Shown: positions 43,919 to 53,798, counted from the first letter of the stretch. The stretch is 64,000 bases of DNA from an uncultured Clostridia bacterium (GCA_947624285.1 CANQJS010000004.1:1-64000); one strand, 5' to 3'. Numbers and translations: made by a program. The notes: generated by a model from the letters alone, not told the origin.

Positions 43919-44421
43919 TATTTGTCACCCATATAATAGCTGCTGTCTCTCTTCCAGCCTATGCGGGTGAGCACCGTTTCCTCTTTTTCCCTCATATGCA
44001 CTTCCTCAAGGCCGCCTTTTTCGTGGTCATAGCCGAGGAGATGGAGCATTGAATGAACGGTGAGAAAGCCCACCTCGCGCTGAATGGCGTGATTGTAAAG
44101 CTCCGCCTGCTCCACCGCCTTTTCCATAGAAATAACTATATCGCCAAGGAGCTTTGCGCCGGTGTCGCGGTTTATATCGTAAACCCCGTTTTCGCCGAGT
44201 GGGAAAGAGAGAACATCGGTTTCGCTGTCTATATTCCTGTATTCCCTGTTGAGTTCCCTTATCTGCTCGTTATTTACAAAGCGGACGGATACCTCGGCAG
44301 GGCCGTCAAACTTCTCGTTTTCAAGAACTGCGTGGCAACAGCGGCGGATAAGAAGCCTTATCCCCGTGGGTATCCTCACATTTTTCTGGTCGTTTGTTAT
44401 TCTAACCTTTACTGATTTCAT
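43918..44421 (-). CDS. ybeY: Endoribonuclease YbeY
   Basis: Metal-dependent single-strand RNase for rRNA maturation and quality control. The 167-residue protein has the zinc motif HSMLHLLGYDHE (H-x3-H-x5-H). Located between phoH and era with gaps of 0-3 bp, so it is operonic. Confidence 0.96.
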   Translation of the reverse strand: MKSVKVRITNDQKNVRIPTGIRLLIRRCCHAVLENEKFDGPAEVSVRFVNNEQIRELNREYRNIDSETDVLSFPLGENGVYDINRDTGAKLLGDIVISMEKAVEQAELYNHAIQREVGFLTVHSMLHLLGYDHEKGGLEEVHMREKEETVLTRIGWKRDSSYYMGDK

Positions 44422-44424
44422 ACT

Positions 44425-45387
44425 TTATCTTTTATCCTCGTTTTCATATTTTTCGTAAGCCTTAATTATATCCTGCACCAGCTTGTGGCGCACAACATCC
44501 TTTTGAGTGAATTTGCAGATCTCTATATCGTCCACATTTTTCAGTATTTTAATTACTTTTTTCAGCCCTGATTTTTTGCCGTCGGGAAGGTCTATCTGCG
44601 TTATATCGCCCGTAACCACCATTTTTGAATTGAAGCCGAGCCTCGTGAGAAACATTTTCATCTGCTCGGGGGTGGTGTTCTGCGCCTCGTCAAGAATAAT
44701 GAAGCTGTCGTCAAGAGTGCGCCCGCGCATATACGCGAGCGGCGCTACCTCGATAGCTCCCCTTTCATGATAACGCTGGAAATTTTCGCCGCCCAGCATA
44801 TCGAAAAGCGCGTCGTAGAGCGGTCTTAAATAAGGATCAACCTTGCTTTGCAGATCTCCTGGAAGAAATCCGAGCTTTTCCCCCGCCTCCACCGCGGGGC
44901 GCGTGAGGATTATTTTGTTTACCTCTTTGGCGCGGAAAGCGGTCACGGCTTTTGCCACGGCAAGATAGGTCTTGCCCGTGCCGGCAGGACCGATGCCGAA
45001 GGTTATTGTGTTTTCGTCTATCGCCTCGCAGTATTTTTTCTGCCCCAGCGTTTTAGGCTTAACGGGCTTGCCCTTCGCAGAAATACATATTGATTCGCCC
45101 GTCATGGTGTTGAGCTTGTCCTCACTGCCCTCTTTCACAAGCGAAATGGCGTAGCGCACATTCTGCTCGGAGAGTGATTCGCCCTTGTTGATAAGCGTCA
45201 AAAGGCTTTTCAGCGCGCGGACAGCTTGCGACACCTTTTCCTCATCGCCGACCACCTTTAGATCGCTGCCACGGCTTATTACGGAAACGCCGTATTCCCT
45301 TTCGATAAGCTCAATATTCTCGTCAAAAGAGCCAAACAGATTTACCGCCTGCTCCATCGCGTCCAATTCCAAAACATATTCCGTCAT
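44425..45387 (-). CDS. phoH: PhoH-family ATPase
   Basis: A 320-residue protein of the PhoH/YbeZ family, linked to RNA metabolism together with YbeY; the exact reaction is not settled. The P-loop GPAGTGKT is at residues 133-140 and the Walker B region reads SFIILDEAQN. An N-terminal KH-like segment of about 60 residues precedes the ATPase. It overlaps the CBS gene by 4 bp. Confidence 0.95.
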   Translation of the reverse strand: MTEYVLELDAMEQAVNLFGSFDENIELIEREYGVSVISRGSDLKVVGDEEKVSQAVRALKSLLTLINKGESLSEQNVRYAISLVKEGSEDKLNTMTGESICISAKGKPVKPKTLGQKKYCEAIDENTITFGIGPAGTGKTYLAVAKAVTAFRAKEVNKIILTRPAVEAGEKLGFLPGDLQSKVDPYLRPLYDALFDMLGGENFQRYHERGAIEVAPLAYMRGRTLDDSFIILDEAQNTTPEQMKMFLTRLGFNSKMVVTGDITQIDLPDGKKSGLKKVIKILKNVDDIEICKFTQKDVVRHKLVQDIIKAYEKYENEDKR

Positions 45388-46190
45388 TTCTTTATCTCTG
45401 CCTTGATAAGTTCTATTCTTCTGTCCTCAACCTTTTCAACGGTGAAAACTATATTTTCAAATTCAGCCTTTGCGGGACTTTCCTCGCCGCCCGTTGGCAA
45501 AAAACCGAGCAGATTTATAACAAATCCCGCGAGCGTATCATAATCCCCGTCTGGAATAGTTATATTCAGCATTTGGCTGACTTCGTCAGTCCCCGCAGTA
45601 CCGTCAAACAAAAAGGTGTGCTCGTCTATTTTTTTAAATGTTTCCTGCTCGTCGTCGTACTCATCCTGAATATTGCCGACGATGCTTTCAAGAATATCCT
45701 CCATAGTCACAAGCCCCGCCGTTCCACCGTACTCGTCAACAACGATAGCAAGCTGAATCCTCGTTTCGGTCATTTTTGCGAACAGCTTTCCGCACTCTAT
45801 CGTTTCGGGCACGAAAAGAGGCTCGCGTATATAATCCTTCAGGTTTTCATCGGGGGATATCTTTGTGCCTATGAATTTTAGAAGATCCTTTACATAGATT
45901 ATCCCCACAACATTGTCTATATCCTCGTCATAAACGGGTATGCGCGAACAGCCCGCCTTGATGGCAAGCGCCGCCACATCGGCAAGGGAAGCGTTTATAT
46001 CCACCGCCTCAATATCGGTGCGGTGCGTCATTATATCGCCCGCGTTTAAGTCGTCAAGCTGAAAGATGTTGTTTATCATCTCTCTTTGCGATACTTCAAG
46101 CTCGCCCACATTTTTATCATCGTCAACAAGCTGTTTTATTTCCTCTTCCGTAGAGTTCTTTCTAAACAGCTTTATAAGATTACCTGCCAT
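45384..46190 (-). CDS. CBS-domain protein, CorC/HlyC type
   Basis: A 268-residue protein if translation starts at MAGNLIKLF (46190); a TTG six codons upstream is the alternative. It holds two CBS domains (residues about 60-180: MTHRTDIEAVDINASLADVA and later EYGGTAGLVTMEDILESIVG) and a C-terminal CorC/HlyC domain. The DUF21 membrane domain of the long relatives is missing, so it should be cytoplasmic. CBS domains bind adenosyl ligands; a role in magnesium or cobalt transport is annotated for relatives, without proof for short forms. First gene of the run to mutS2. Confidence 0.9.
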   Translation of the reverse strand: MAGNLIKLFRKNSTEEEIKQLVDDDKNVGELEVSQREMINNIFQLDDLNAGDIMTHRTDIEAVDINASLADVAALAIKAGCSRIPVYDEDIDNVVGIIYVKDLLKFIGTKISPDENLKDYIREPLFVPETIECGKLFAKMTETRIQLAIVVDEYGGTAGLVTMEDILESIVGNIQDEYDDEQETFKKIDEHTFLFDGTAGTDEVSQMLNITIPDGDYDTLAGFVINLLGFLPTGGEESPAKAEFENIVFTVEKVEDRRIELIKAEIKK

Positions 46191-46262
46191 AAAGGCATAA
46201 ACCCCCAATAATTTTTTGCCCGTTCGCCGTTTTGCCTATAAAAAACGCACTTAGGCTTTTTA

Positions 46263-46291
46263 ATTATATACTTTTTAAAATTGTTTGTAAA
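46263..46291 (-). promoter_or_regulatory. Promoter of the CBS-phoH-ybeY-era run
   Basis: On the minus strand TTTACA (46291-46286) and TATAAT (46268-46263) are separated by 17 nt, about 75 bp before the CBS gene. It is back to back with the plus-strand promoter at 46307. Confidence 0.75.
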
Positions 46292-46306
46292 GATATATGT
46301 TTTATG

Positions 46307-46335
46307 TTGTAAAAACAGCGATTTTATGTTATATT
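46307..46335 (+). promoter_or_regulatory. Promoter of the FkbM-MscS-TauE-sulfatase run
   Basis: TTGTAA and TATATT are separated by 17 nt, about 45 bp before the first gene. Confidence 0.7.
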
Positions 46336-46378
46336 AGAAATACAAAAAAGCTAAAAAGGATTATACGGAGAAACAATA

Positions 46379-47431
46379 TTGCTTGAAATAAACGAACGCG
46401 ATGTCTGGCAGGTCCTTGCCGAAAGCGACAGACCCACCGTTATCTACGGAATGGGCAACGGAGCGCAGATGATAATATCCGCCCTTGAGCAACGGGGCGT
46501 TAAAACATCCGATATTTTCGCAAGCGACGGCTTTGTCAGAGGTCACTCCTTTATGGGGCACAAGGTGCTTACCTATTCCCAGATCTGTGAAAAATACGAT
46601 GACTTCAATATTGTTCTCGCGTTCGCTGTGCGTCAACCCGAAATGCTTTACAGAATAAGGGAGCTGAGCCGAGAGAGAAATCTGTTTGCGCCTGATGTTC
46701 CGATAGCCGGCGGCGGGCTTTTTACAAGAGAATTTTTTGAGGAAAACAGGGAAAAATTCGAGCTTGTTTACGAACGATTGACGGATGAGGAAAGCAAACG
46801 CGTTTACGGCAACATAATCAATTTTAAAATCAGCGGTAAAGTAGAATACCTTTACAGTTCAACAGAGTACAGCAAGGCAAATATCTTTAAGGATATTTTG
46901 AATTTAAATAAAGACGATATTATTGTTGATATCGGCGCGTATGACGGGGACACCGTTAGGGAATTTACCGAATTTACGGGCGGCTGTAAAAAAATATACG
47001 CCCTTGAGCCCGACGGGAAAAATTACCGCAGACTTGTTAAAAACACCGCCGATATGCCGAATGTAACAACATATAACCTTGGCGCGTGGAGCTGTAAAGG
47101 CAATTTGATTTTTTCCGAAACGGCGGGCAGAAATTCACATATCGGCAGTATCGGTAAGCCCGTTGAGGTTACGGATATAGACAGCCTTATAAATGAGCCC
47201 GTAACCGTTATAAAAATGGATATTGAGGGCGCGGAGCTAAAAGCGCTTGAGGGCTGCGAGCGGACGATAAGGCGGTACGCGCCAAAGCTCTATATCTGCG
47301 CGTATCACCGAAATGACGATCTATTCGCTCTGCCGCTTAAAATACTTCAATTAAACGGCGATTATAAACTCCATTTCCGCCACTCGCCATATATTCCCGC
47401 TTGGGAAAGCAATTTCTACTGCACTGTCTGA
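46379..47431 (+). CDS. FkbM-family SAM-dependent methyltransferase
   Basis: A 350-residue protein starting at TTG, supported by CGGAG 9 nt upstream and by the lack of an early ATG. Residues about 18-115 form a Rossmann-like part (PTVIYGMGNGAQMIISALEQ); the methyltransferase domain follows, with DIGAYDGDTVREF (SAM-binding loop), ALEPDGKNYRRL and KMDIEGAELKALEG. FkbM proteins methylate hydroxyl groups of sugars or other small molecules; the substrate here is not known. It opens the plus-strand run and is 16 bp from the MscS gene. Confidence 0.88.
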   Translation: MLEINERDVWQVLAESDRPTVIYGMGNGAQMIISALEQRGVKTSDIFASDGFVRGHSFMGHKVLTYSQICEKYDDFNIVLAFAVRQPEMLYRIRELSRERNLFAPDVPIAGGGLFTREFFEENREKFELVYERLTDEESKRVYGNIINFKISGKVEYLYSSTEYSKANIFKDILNLNKDDIIVDIGAYDGDTVREFTEFTGGCKKIYALEPDGKNYRRLVKNTADMPNVTTYNLGAWSCKGNLIFSETAGRNSHIGSIGKPVEVTDIDSLINEPVTVIKMDIEGAELKALEGCERTIRRYAPKLYICAYHRNDDLFALPLKILQLNGDYKLHFRHSPYIPAWESNFYCTV

Positions 47432-47447
47432 AAGGCGCCGATACATA

Positions 47448-48485
47448 ATGAAAGAATTTTACATTGCAAACAAAACTTATATCGACATAGCGATAGGCGC
47501 GGTCATTTTCGCGGCGTTTTTCCTGCTGAGAAAAGTGCTTACAAAGTTTCTGCTCACTCTTGTGGGAAAGCTTCTGTTTATGAAAAAGCCCGAGCTGAGG
47601 AACGGATTTGTTGAGAGCCTTACAAGACCCGTTTCGTTCTTCTTTGCGCTTTTGGGGCTTTATCTCGGAGTTTATTTCAATTTTCAAAAGCCCGCCGTCA
47701 CAACCGTTTTTAAAATCCTTATCATAGCTTTTGCCGCCTGGTGCGCAATAAGCTTTATTTCGCAGAATCTTCAAACGATTTTCGATTTAAGGCAAAAAAG
47801 CGCTTCCGTTCACGGCGTTGCCGTTAAATTCATCTCAAACATTCTTATTATTATAACGCTCTGCCTCGCCGCCGTTATGATAGTTTCGGAGCTGGGCTAC
47901 AACATTAACGGGCTCATAACGGGGCTCGGGGTTGGAGGTCTTGCCGTTTCGCTCGCGGCGCAGGATTCGCTTAAAAACCTTATTTCGGGCTTTGTGATAC
48001 TTTATGACAAGCCGTTCGTTCTCGGCGATTTGATAGAAACGCCGGATTACAAGGGCTTTGTTGAGGATATAACGATGCGCTCAACAAGACTTCGCAGGCT
48101 CGACGACGCGGTTATCGTTGTGCCAAATTCCGCTTTGGCGGACGCGTATGTTACAAACTACGCCAAGCTGAATAAAAGGCTTTCGGAGTTTAAAATAGGG
48201 CTTTTGTATTCGACCGAAAGCGAAGCGCTGAAAAAATGCGCCGACGAGATAAGAGAATATCTGCTTAACGAGGAAAGCGTGGACAACGAAACGGTGAGAG
48301 TATGCTTTTCGGATTACGGCGAATCCTCGGTAGACCTGACGATAAGGTTTTACACAGACATTGTTGACATAGAGCTTTACAATAAATTTATGGAGGCTCT
48401 TAATTATAAAATCAAGGAAATCGTTGAAAATAACGATACCGATTTTGCGTATCCGACGAGAAGCATTCGCATAGAAAAGGAATAA
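47448..48485 (+). CDS. MscS-family mechanosensitive channel
   Basis: A 345-residue membrane protein that would release solutes on hypo-osmotic shock. Hydrophobic helices cover about residues 12-30, 62-85, 90-105 and 125-150, and the pore helix region is typical (GLGVGGLAVSLAAQDSLKN). The soluble beta domain follows (VLGDLIE and VVPNSALADAYVTNY). It ends 1 bp before the TauE/SafE gene. Confidence 0.95.
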   Translation: MKEFYIANKTYIDIAIGAVIFAAFFLLRKVLTKFLLTLVGKLLFMKKPELRNGFVESLTRPVSFFFALLGLYLGVYFNFQKPAVTTVFKILIIAFAAWCAISFISQNLQTIFDLRQKSASVHGVAVKFISNILIIITLCLAAVMIVSELGYNINGLITGLGVGGLAVSLAAQDSLKNLISGFVILYDKPFVLGDLIETPDYKGFVEDITMRSTRLRRLDDAVIVVPNSALADAYVTNYAKLNKRLSEFKIGLLYSTESEALKKCADEIREYLLNEESVDNETVRVCFSDYGESSVDLTIRFYTDIVDIELYNKFMEALNYKIKEIVENNDTDFAYPTRSIRIEKE

Positions 48486-48486
48486 A

Positions 48487-49257
48487 ATGTACGAACTTAT
48501 TTACGGAATTATAATTTTATTTGCAACCTTTACCGGCGCTTTTGTGGGGCTCGGAGGCGGAGTCATCATAAAGCCTCTGCTCGACCTTATCGGGCGCGAT
48601 GGCATCGCGGTTGTAAACTTCATTTCCGCGTGCGCCGTTTTCAGTATGAGCATAAGCTCAACGGTAAGGCATATAAAGGCGAAAACAAAAATTGATTTTA
48701 AATTCATAGTAATACTTTCCGCAGGCGCGGTAGCGGGCGGCATAGGCGGCTCAACGCTGTTTGATTATCTGCTCACCGTGTTTGACAATGACTCTCTGAA
48801 ACGCCTTCAAGGGCTTATTCTCGGAATACTGCTTGTGGCGTCGGTCATATATGTAAATGTCAAAAACGCCAAAAGCTTCAAAGTAAAAAATCCCGCGGGA
48901 ATCGTTATCGTGGGTCTCGCGCTCGGCTTCATTGCCTCTTTCCTCGGAGTCGGCGGCGGGCCGATAAATGTGGCGTTTCTTGTGCTGTTTTTCTCAATGA
49001 GTATGAAAGAGGCGGCTGTCTACAGCGTTGGCACGATATTTTTCAGCCAGCTTTCAAAGCTTGTAAGTATGGCTGTAAGCTCAAGCATTCCGGCGGTATC
49101 CCCCACAGTGCTGATAACAGCCGTGGTCTGTGCCGTTGTCGGAGGTATACTCGGCGCGAGAATGAATAAAAAAGGCAATGAAAAAGTAATAAAAACGGTG
49201 TTCACGGTGTGCGTTGCCGCGATAGCCGCCGTTGATTTTTACAACGCGATAGCGTAA
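48487..49257 (+). CDS. TauE/SafE-family permease
   Basis: A membrane protein of 256 residues with about eight hydrophobic helices and two related halves, each with a glycine-rich motif (FVGLGGGVIIKPLL and FLGVGGGPINVAFL). The family exports sulfite, sulfoacetate or related sulfur anions. Position directly before a sulfatase gene suggests a sulfur-handling role, though sulfate rather than sulfite is the sulfatase product. Confidence 0.9.
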   Translation: MYELIYGIIILFATFTGAFVGLGGGVIIKPLLDLIGRDGIAVVNFISACAVFSMSISSTVRHIKAKTKIDFKFIVILSAGAVAGGIGGSTLFDYLLTVFDNDSLKRLQGLILGILLVASVIYVNVKNAKSFKVKNPAGIVIVGLALGFIASFLGVGGGPINVAFLVLFFSMSMKEAAVYSVGTIFFSQLSKLVSMAVSSSIPAVSPTVLITAVVCAVVGGILGARMNKKGNEKVIKTVFTVCVAAIAAVDFYNAIA

Positions 49258-49286
49258 ATACGCTAAAATATTGAAAGGGGTCAATA

Positions 49287-50615
49287 ATGGAAAAGAAAAA
49301 CATCATCTTCTACTTTTCGGATCAGCAGAGATGGGACACTGTAAACGAAACCGTAACGCCGAATCTTATGAAGCTGGCGCAGGAGGGCGTTTTGTTTGAA
49401 AACAACTTCACCTGCCAGCCCGTATGCGGCCCTGCGAGGGCATGCCTGCAATCGGGGCTTTACGCCACGCAGGTGGGCTGCTATTGGAACGGCATCTCCC
49501 TGCCGAGGGATATTCCCCCGCTCGCAAGATATTTCAACGAGGCGGGATATGAAACGGCATACATAGGCAAATGGCATTTGGCGTCCGACCGTTATCCGGG
49601 AATAGGTCTGCACTGTGAAAAGGGAGCGATACCGAAAGAGAGACAGGGCGAATATCAGTATTGGCGCGCCGCCGACTGCCTTGAATTTACCTCTCACGGC
49701 TATGACGGCTATGTTTTCGACGGGGACGGCAACAGAATTGATTTCAAGGGCTACCGTGCCGACTGCATAAACGATTTTGCGCTTGAATACCTTGAAAAAA
49801 ACAGAGACAAGAGCAAGCCGTTCTTTATGTTTGTAAGCCAGCTTGAGCCGCATCATCAAAACGACAGGCACTGCTATGAGGGTTACAAGGAGACTGTTGA
49901 CGATTACAAGGATTACCCGATACCCGATGACCTCACCTTCCTCAAAGGCGATTACAAGGAAATGTACCCCGATTATATTTCCGCCATAAACAGACTTGAT
50001 TATAATTTCGGCAGGCTCGTTGACAAGCTCAAGGAGCTTGGAATTTACGACGATACCATAATCGTTTACACAAGCGACCACGGCAGCCATTTCAAAACGA
50101 GAAATCCCGAATACAAGCGCACCTGCCACGAGAGCGCAAGCCACACCCCGCTTATTATTAAAGGCGGCGGATTTGAGGGCGGAAAGCGCGAAACAAGGCT
50201 TTCAAGCCTTATAGATATGCCGCCTACGCTGCTTTCAATGGCGGGGATAGATATTCCAGAGCAGTATATGGGCGTTGATCTGACGAAGCAGATAGACGAC
50301 CCCGAAAACAAGCGCAAATGCGTGTTTATGCAGATAAGCGAAAGCCAATGCGGCAGAGCCATAAGGACGGACAGATTCAAATACGCCGTGAGAGACGCCG
50401 CGCCCGTAGGCTACATTCACCATTCAAGCAAGGTTTATATGGAGGATTACCTCTATGACCTTGAAAAAGACCCGATAGAAAAGCATAATCTTATCAAGGA
50501 TAAAAAGTATGCCCATGTAAGGCAGGAGCTGAAATACCTGCTTATTGAGCAGATGGTGGCGGCGGACGAGGCAAGACCCGTTATTCTGCCCGCCATAATC
50601 AAAAGGAAAAAATAA
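49287..50615 (+). CDS. Sulfatase (formylglycine type)
   Basis: A 442-residue arylsulfatase-like enzyme that removes sulfate esters, probably from sugars. The formylglycine motif CGPARACLQSG is present, with C47 as the residue to be oxidised, and the metal site starts at SDQQRWD (D12). Further motifs are GKWHLAS and YTSDHGSH. There is no signal peptide, so it acts in the cytoplasm. A cysteine-type sulfatase in an anaerobe needs a radical-SAM maturase, which is not in the window. AAAGGGG precedes the ATG. Confidence 0.95.
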   Translation: MEKKNIIFYFSDQQRWDTVNETVTPNLMKLAQEGVLFENNFTCQPVCGPARACLQSGLYATQVGCYWNGISLPRDIPPLARYFNEAGYETAYIGKWHLASDRYPGIGLHCEKGAIPKERQGEYQYWRAADCLEFTSHGYDGYVFDGDGNRIDFKGYRADCINDFALEYLEKNRDKSKPFFMFVSQLEPHHQNDRHCYEGYKETVDDYKDYPIPDDLTFLKGDYKEMYPDYISAINRLDYNFGRLVDKLKELGIYDDTIIVYTSDHGSHFKTRNPEYKRTCHESASHTPLIIKGGGFEGGKRETRLSSLIDMPPTLLSMAGIDIPEQYMGVDLTKQIDDPENKRKCVFMQISESQCGRAIRTDRFKYAVRDAAPVGYIHHSSKVYMEDYLYDLEKDPIEKHNLIKDKKYAHVRQELKYLLIEQMVAADEARPVILPAIIKRKK

Positions 50616-50636
50616 AAATCACAATACCTACAAAAG

Positions 50637-50668
50637 AAAATCCGCAGGAAAATTCTCCTGCGGATTTT
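50637..50668. terminator. Bidirectional terminator
   Basis: AAAATCCGCAGGA pairs with TCCTGCGGATTTT over 6 nt between the convergent sulfatase and transporter genes. Confidence 0.85.
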
Positions 50669-50705
50669 CTTATAATAATGAAAGGAAAAAAGGATGAAAA
50701 CTTGA

Positions 50706-52331
50706 TTATTCGGCAGACTGTGTTTCGTCAACGGAAACCTCAACATCCTGCGCCTCCGCCTGAGGAGCGTCAGCCTGAGCGGTTGCCGCTTCAAGCGCTT
50801 CTTTTTCTGCGCGCTTTGTGATGAGGATATCAAGGATCTTTGCGTGCTCCTTATCGGTAAGAGCATATTTCAGCGTGGGAATTGCGGAAAGTATCATACC
50901 GATGGCGGGAGGAATGGAGATGAGGAAAAACATCGCGGCGGCAAATTTACCGTCATTGTATTCTACGAACGACGCTCCGTTTGCGAGAGCCTTGTTCATA
51001 GTATCAATATTCACGCCGCTGTAGCCGACCATATCATAGACAACGGCTGAGATTATGGTGGCGATACCCGCCGAAAGCTTTGTGATAAATGACTGACCGG
51101 AGAAGAATACGCCGTCGGTACGAACGCCGTTTGTATATTCCTCATAGTCAACGCAGTCGGCGATCATAACGGACTGAAGAACATTTATGCCGCCCATTGC
51201 CGCGCCTGCGAACAGGAATAAAATTCCCGAAATAATTACCCAGAACATCGACCTGATGTCGCCGTTTGCAAGCTTGTAGATAACAAAGATAGCGGCAAAC
51301 GGAATTGCGCCGACGAGCGAGAAGAAATTGTAAAGCGTTTTCTTTTCGATTTTCTTAACAAGCACGGGCGTGAGACCCATAGCCGCAAACTGACCGACGA
51401 ATACGCCCGCGGCGATTATAAGGAGCTTTATAAGAATATCGAAATCAAGACCCGTAACATTGCCCGCATCGTCCTTTAAAAGGATGTTCATAAAGTCGCC
51501 GTTTGCATAATAATATGTGATAAGCGTGATGGCGATTATCATAAGAAGCTGTATCGGGCTTCTGAGAACGCCCGAAATAAGGATCTGCCTGAAGGGTTTG
51601 TTTTTAAACATAATTTTGAAATTCTGGGCAATTGTGTAGTGCCTTTCGGACTGCTCCACGCGCTCTCTTGTGGATATGCCGGCGAATTCAAACATTATGG
51701 ACGAGATTATCGTCATAACGGCAGCCGTAACGATAAAGCCGTACTGCGACGCCTTGCTCTGCTCCATACCGTTGGCGGCGAATATGCCGGCAACAAGCTG
51801 AGCTATCTGAACGATGAGAACGCTTACGCCCGCAAGACCCGCCGCTATACGGGCAAGACCGAGGATCTTTGAGCGATCGCCCTCGTCCTCCGTCATAAGC
51901 GAAGTAATGCCCCAAAGCGGAATATCGCATACGGTATAAACCATACCCCACGCTATGTAGGAAACAGCCGCCCACGCGATGATGAACACCTTTTGCGTGG
52001 AGCTTTCCGCCTCGGCATAATTTCCGTTGATAAAGGTAAGTATCGTAACTACGCCGATTATCGCAGGAAAGATGATAAGGTATGGGCGGCATTTGCCCCA
52101 TTTGGTGCGGGTTTTGTCAACGATCGTGCCCATCATCGGGTCGTTTATCGCGTCCCAAATTCGAGCGATAGTGAATATCCAGCCCAATGCCATCGCGGGA
52201 AGGCAGATAACATTCTGGAAATAGAAATAAAGACCCGTTGCTATGATATTGTAGATAACATTCTGCCCGAACATACCTACGAGATAGCCCGCAAGCTCTT
52301 TATTGGTGTAGGTTTTGGCTTTTCCTGCCAT
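50706..52331 (-). CDS. GPH/MelB-family sugar:cation symporter
   Basis: A 541-residue permease of the glycoside-pentoside-hexuronide group of the MFS. About twelve hydrophobic helices are seen, and the cytoplasmic loop after helix 2 has the family signature (WDAINDPMMGTIVDKTRTKWG). A hydrophilic C-terminal tail of about 40 Ala/Glu/Asp-rich residues is longer than usual. The likely substrate is a glycoside or uronide; sulfatase and sialidase genes nearby hint at host-type glycans. AGGTGA lies before the start. Confidence 0.92.
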   Translation of the reverse strand: MAGKAKTYTNKELAGYLVGMFGQNVIYNIIATGLYFYFQNVICLPAMALGWIFTIARIWDAINDPMMGTIVDKTRTKWGKCRPYLIIFPAIIGVVTILTFINGNYAEAESSTQKVFIIAWAAVSYIAWGMVYTVCDIPLWGITSLMTEDEGDRSKILGLARIAAGLAGVSVLIVQIAQLVAGIFAANGMEQSKASQYGFIVTAAVMTIISSIMFEFAGISTRERVEQSERHYTIAQNFKIMFKNKPFRQILISGVLRSPIQLLMIIAITLITYYYANGDFMNILLKDDAGNVTGLDFDILIKLLIIAAGVFVGQFAAMGLTPVLVKKIEKKTLYNFFSLVGAIPFAAIFVIYKLANGDIRSMFWVIISGILFLFAGAAMGGINVLQSVMIADCVDYEEYTNGVRTDGVFFSGQSFITKLSAGIATIISAVVYDMVGYSGVNIDTMNKALANGASFVEYNDGKFAAAMFFLISIPPAIGMILSAIPTLKYALTDKEHAKILDILITKRAEKEALEAATAQADAPQAEAQDVEVSVDETQSAE

Positions 52332-52375
52332 AAAAAGATCACCTCAAAAAATTTTAAAATTTATCCCTTATCTAA

Positions 52376-52404
52376 ATTATAACTATAAACAAAATCTAAA
52401 ACAA
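52376..52404 (-). promoter_or_regulatory. Promoter of the GPH transporter
   Basis: On the minus strand TTGTTT (52404-52399) and TATAAT (52381-52376) are separated by 17 nt, about 45 bp before the start codon. Confidence 0.7.
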
Positions 52405-52456
52405 TTATTAAATTTACCCAAACATTTTTATATGGCTTTGTAAATAATGACGAAAG

Positions 52457-52499
52457 CGCCCGAATATGAGGATAAACATTTCCTCGCATTCGGGCGATA
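52457..52499. terminator. Hairpin after the alcohol dehydrogenase gene
   Basis: CGCCCGAAT pairs with ATTCGGGCG and an inner GAGG/CCTC extends the stem. The T content after it on the minus strand is low, so termination may be weak. It lies about 30 bp beyond the ADH stop. Confidence 0.6.
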
Positions 52500-52530
52500 C
52501 GCTAAATCAATACAATATTTTATTTATGAT

Positions 52531-53736
52531 TTATGCCATAAATCTTCTGATAACGCTTTCCATATCCGCATAATTCATAATTACCGGAACGGGATAGCCG
52601 GGATTGCCCTCTTTAAGCGCTCTTGTGATAAGAGTGGGCAGATCCTCTTCCTTTATCATATCAAAGCTTGACGGAATATTCATATCGGCGTTCATCTTCT
52701 TTATCGCCTCTATAAACTTCACCGCCTTATCGGAAACGCTTTCGCCCGTGATGCCTACTATATCGGCAAGCTTTGCAAGCTGGGGATGGATCGCCTTTCC
52801 GTACCATTCAAGCACATAGGGCAGAATGACCGCGTTCGCAAGACCGTGGGGAGTGCCGTATAAGCCGCCCAAATTATGAGCGATCGCGTGAACATAGCCT
52901 ACATACGCGCGTGTAAACGCGCAGCCCGCAAGATACGAGCCCTTGAGCATATTTTCTCTCGCCTCGTAATTCTTGCCGTTTTTATAGGCTTCCTCAACAT
53001 TGTCGAAAATGAGCTTTGTGGCTCTCTCGGCTTGATTTCTCGTTGTTTTGGTGTTGCTTCTGCCGATATATGCCTCAACCGCATGAGTGAGCGCGTCCAT
53101 ACCCGTTGTCGAAGTGATATGGGGTGGCAAACCTACGGTGAGTTCCGGGTCAAGCACGGCATATCTGGGACGAAGGCAGATATCGTTGATAGCGTTCTTC
53201 TCATGTGTTTCGGGATCGGTAACAACAGCGGCAACGGTGGTTTCAGAGCCTGTTCCGGCAGTTGTCGGCACCGCGAAAAACGGTGGCAGCTTTTTAAGTA
53301 CTTTAAGATAGCCCCTCATTTTGCGGACGGTCTGATTCGGCTTAACTACTCTTGCCGCGGCAGCCTTTGCGCAGTCCATCGGAGAGCCGCCGCCGAAAGC
53401 TATAAAGCCTTGGCAGCCATTTTTGATATAAGCCTCGCGCGCCGCCTCAATGTTGGGGATAGTGGGATTGGGCTGGACTTCGTCATAAACGACATATTCG
53501 ATACCTACCTCGGTGAGCTTTTCAAACAGAGGATCAAGCAGGTGAAGCCCCATAAGACCTTTATCGGTGACAACAAGGACCTTGCCTATACCCTTGCTCT
53601 TGATGAATTCGGGGAGACGGAGAACTGAGCCTTTGCCCTCAAGAAGCTGAGGCTCGGACCAGTCAAGAAAATTCATTGCGAGCTTGAAAGCCGTCTGATA
53701 AGTACGATACCAGCACTTTTTCAATGCCCAAAGCAT
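52531..53736 (-). CDS. Iron-containing alcohol dehydrogenase
   Basis: A 401-residue class III ADH that interconverts an alcohol and an aldehyde or ketone with NAD(P). The dinucleotide loop is GGGSPMDCAKA. Metal ligands are expected in GMDALTHAVEAY and in GYVHAIAHNLGGLYGTPHG, all with the usual Asp and His residues. PTTAGTGSE is the family hallmark. Related proteins include butanol, lactaldehyde and 1,3-propanediol dehydrogenases; the substrate is undecided. The start has GGAGG 7 nt upstream, and a promoter lies at 53770-53798. Confidence 0.95.
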   Translation of the reverse strand: MLWALKKCWYRTYQTAFKLAMNFLDWSEPQLLEGKGSVLRLPEFIKSKGIGKVLVVTDKGLMGLHLLDPLFEKLTEVGIEYVVYDEVQPNPTIPNIEAAREAYIKNGCQGFIAFGGGSPMDCAKAAAARVVKPNQTVRKMRGYLKVLKKLPPFFAVPTTAGTGSETTVAAVVTDPETHEKNAINDICLRPRYAVLDPELTVGLPPHITSTTGMDALTHAVEAYIGRSNTKTTRNQAERATKLIFDNVEEAYKNGKNYEARENMLKGSYLAGCAFTRAYVGYVHAIAHNLGGLYGTPHGLANAVILPYVLEWYGKAIHPQLAKLADIVGITGESVSDKAVKFIEAIKKMNADMNIPSSFDMIKEEDLPTLITRALKEGNPGYPVPVIMNYADMESVIRRFMA

Positions 53737-53769
53737 CTTAAAACCTCCTTTACATTTTATTTCTAAATA

Positions 53770-53798
53770 ATTTTACTAAATTTTGTCGGCTTTTGCAA
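53770..53798 (-). promoter_or_regulatory. Promoter of the alcohol dehydrogenase
   Basis: On the minus strand TTGCAA (53798-53793) and TAAAAT (53775-53770) are separated by 17 nt. Confidence 0.55.
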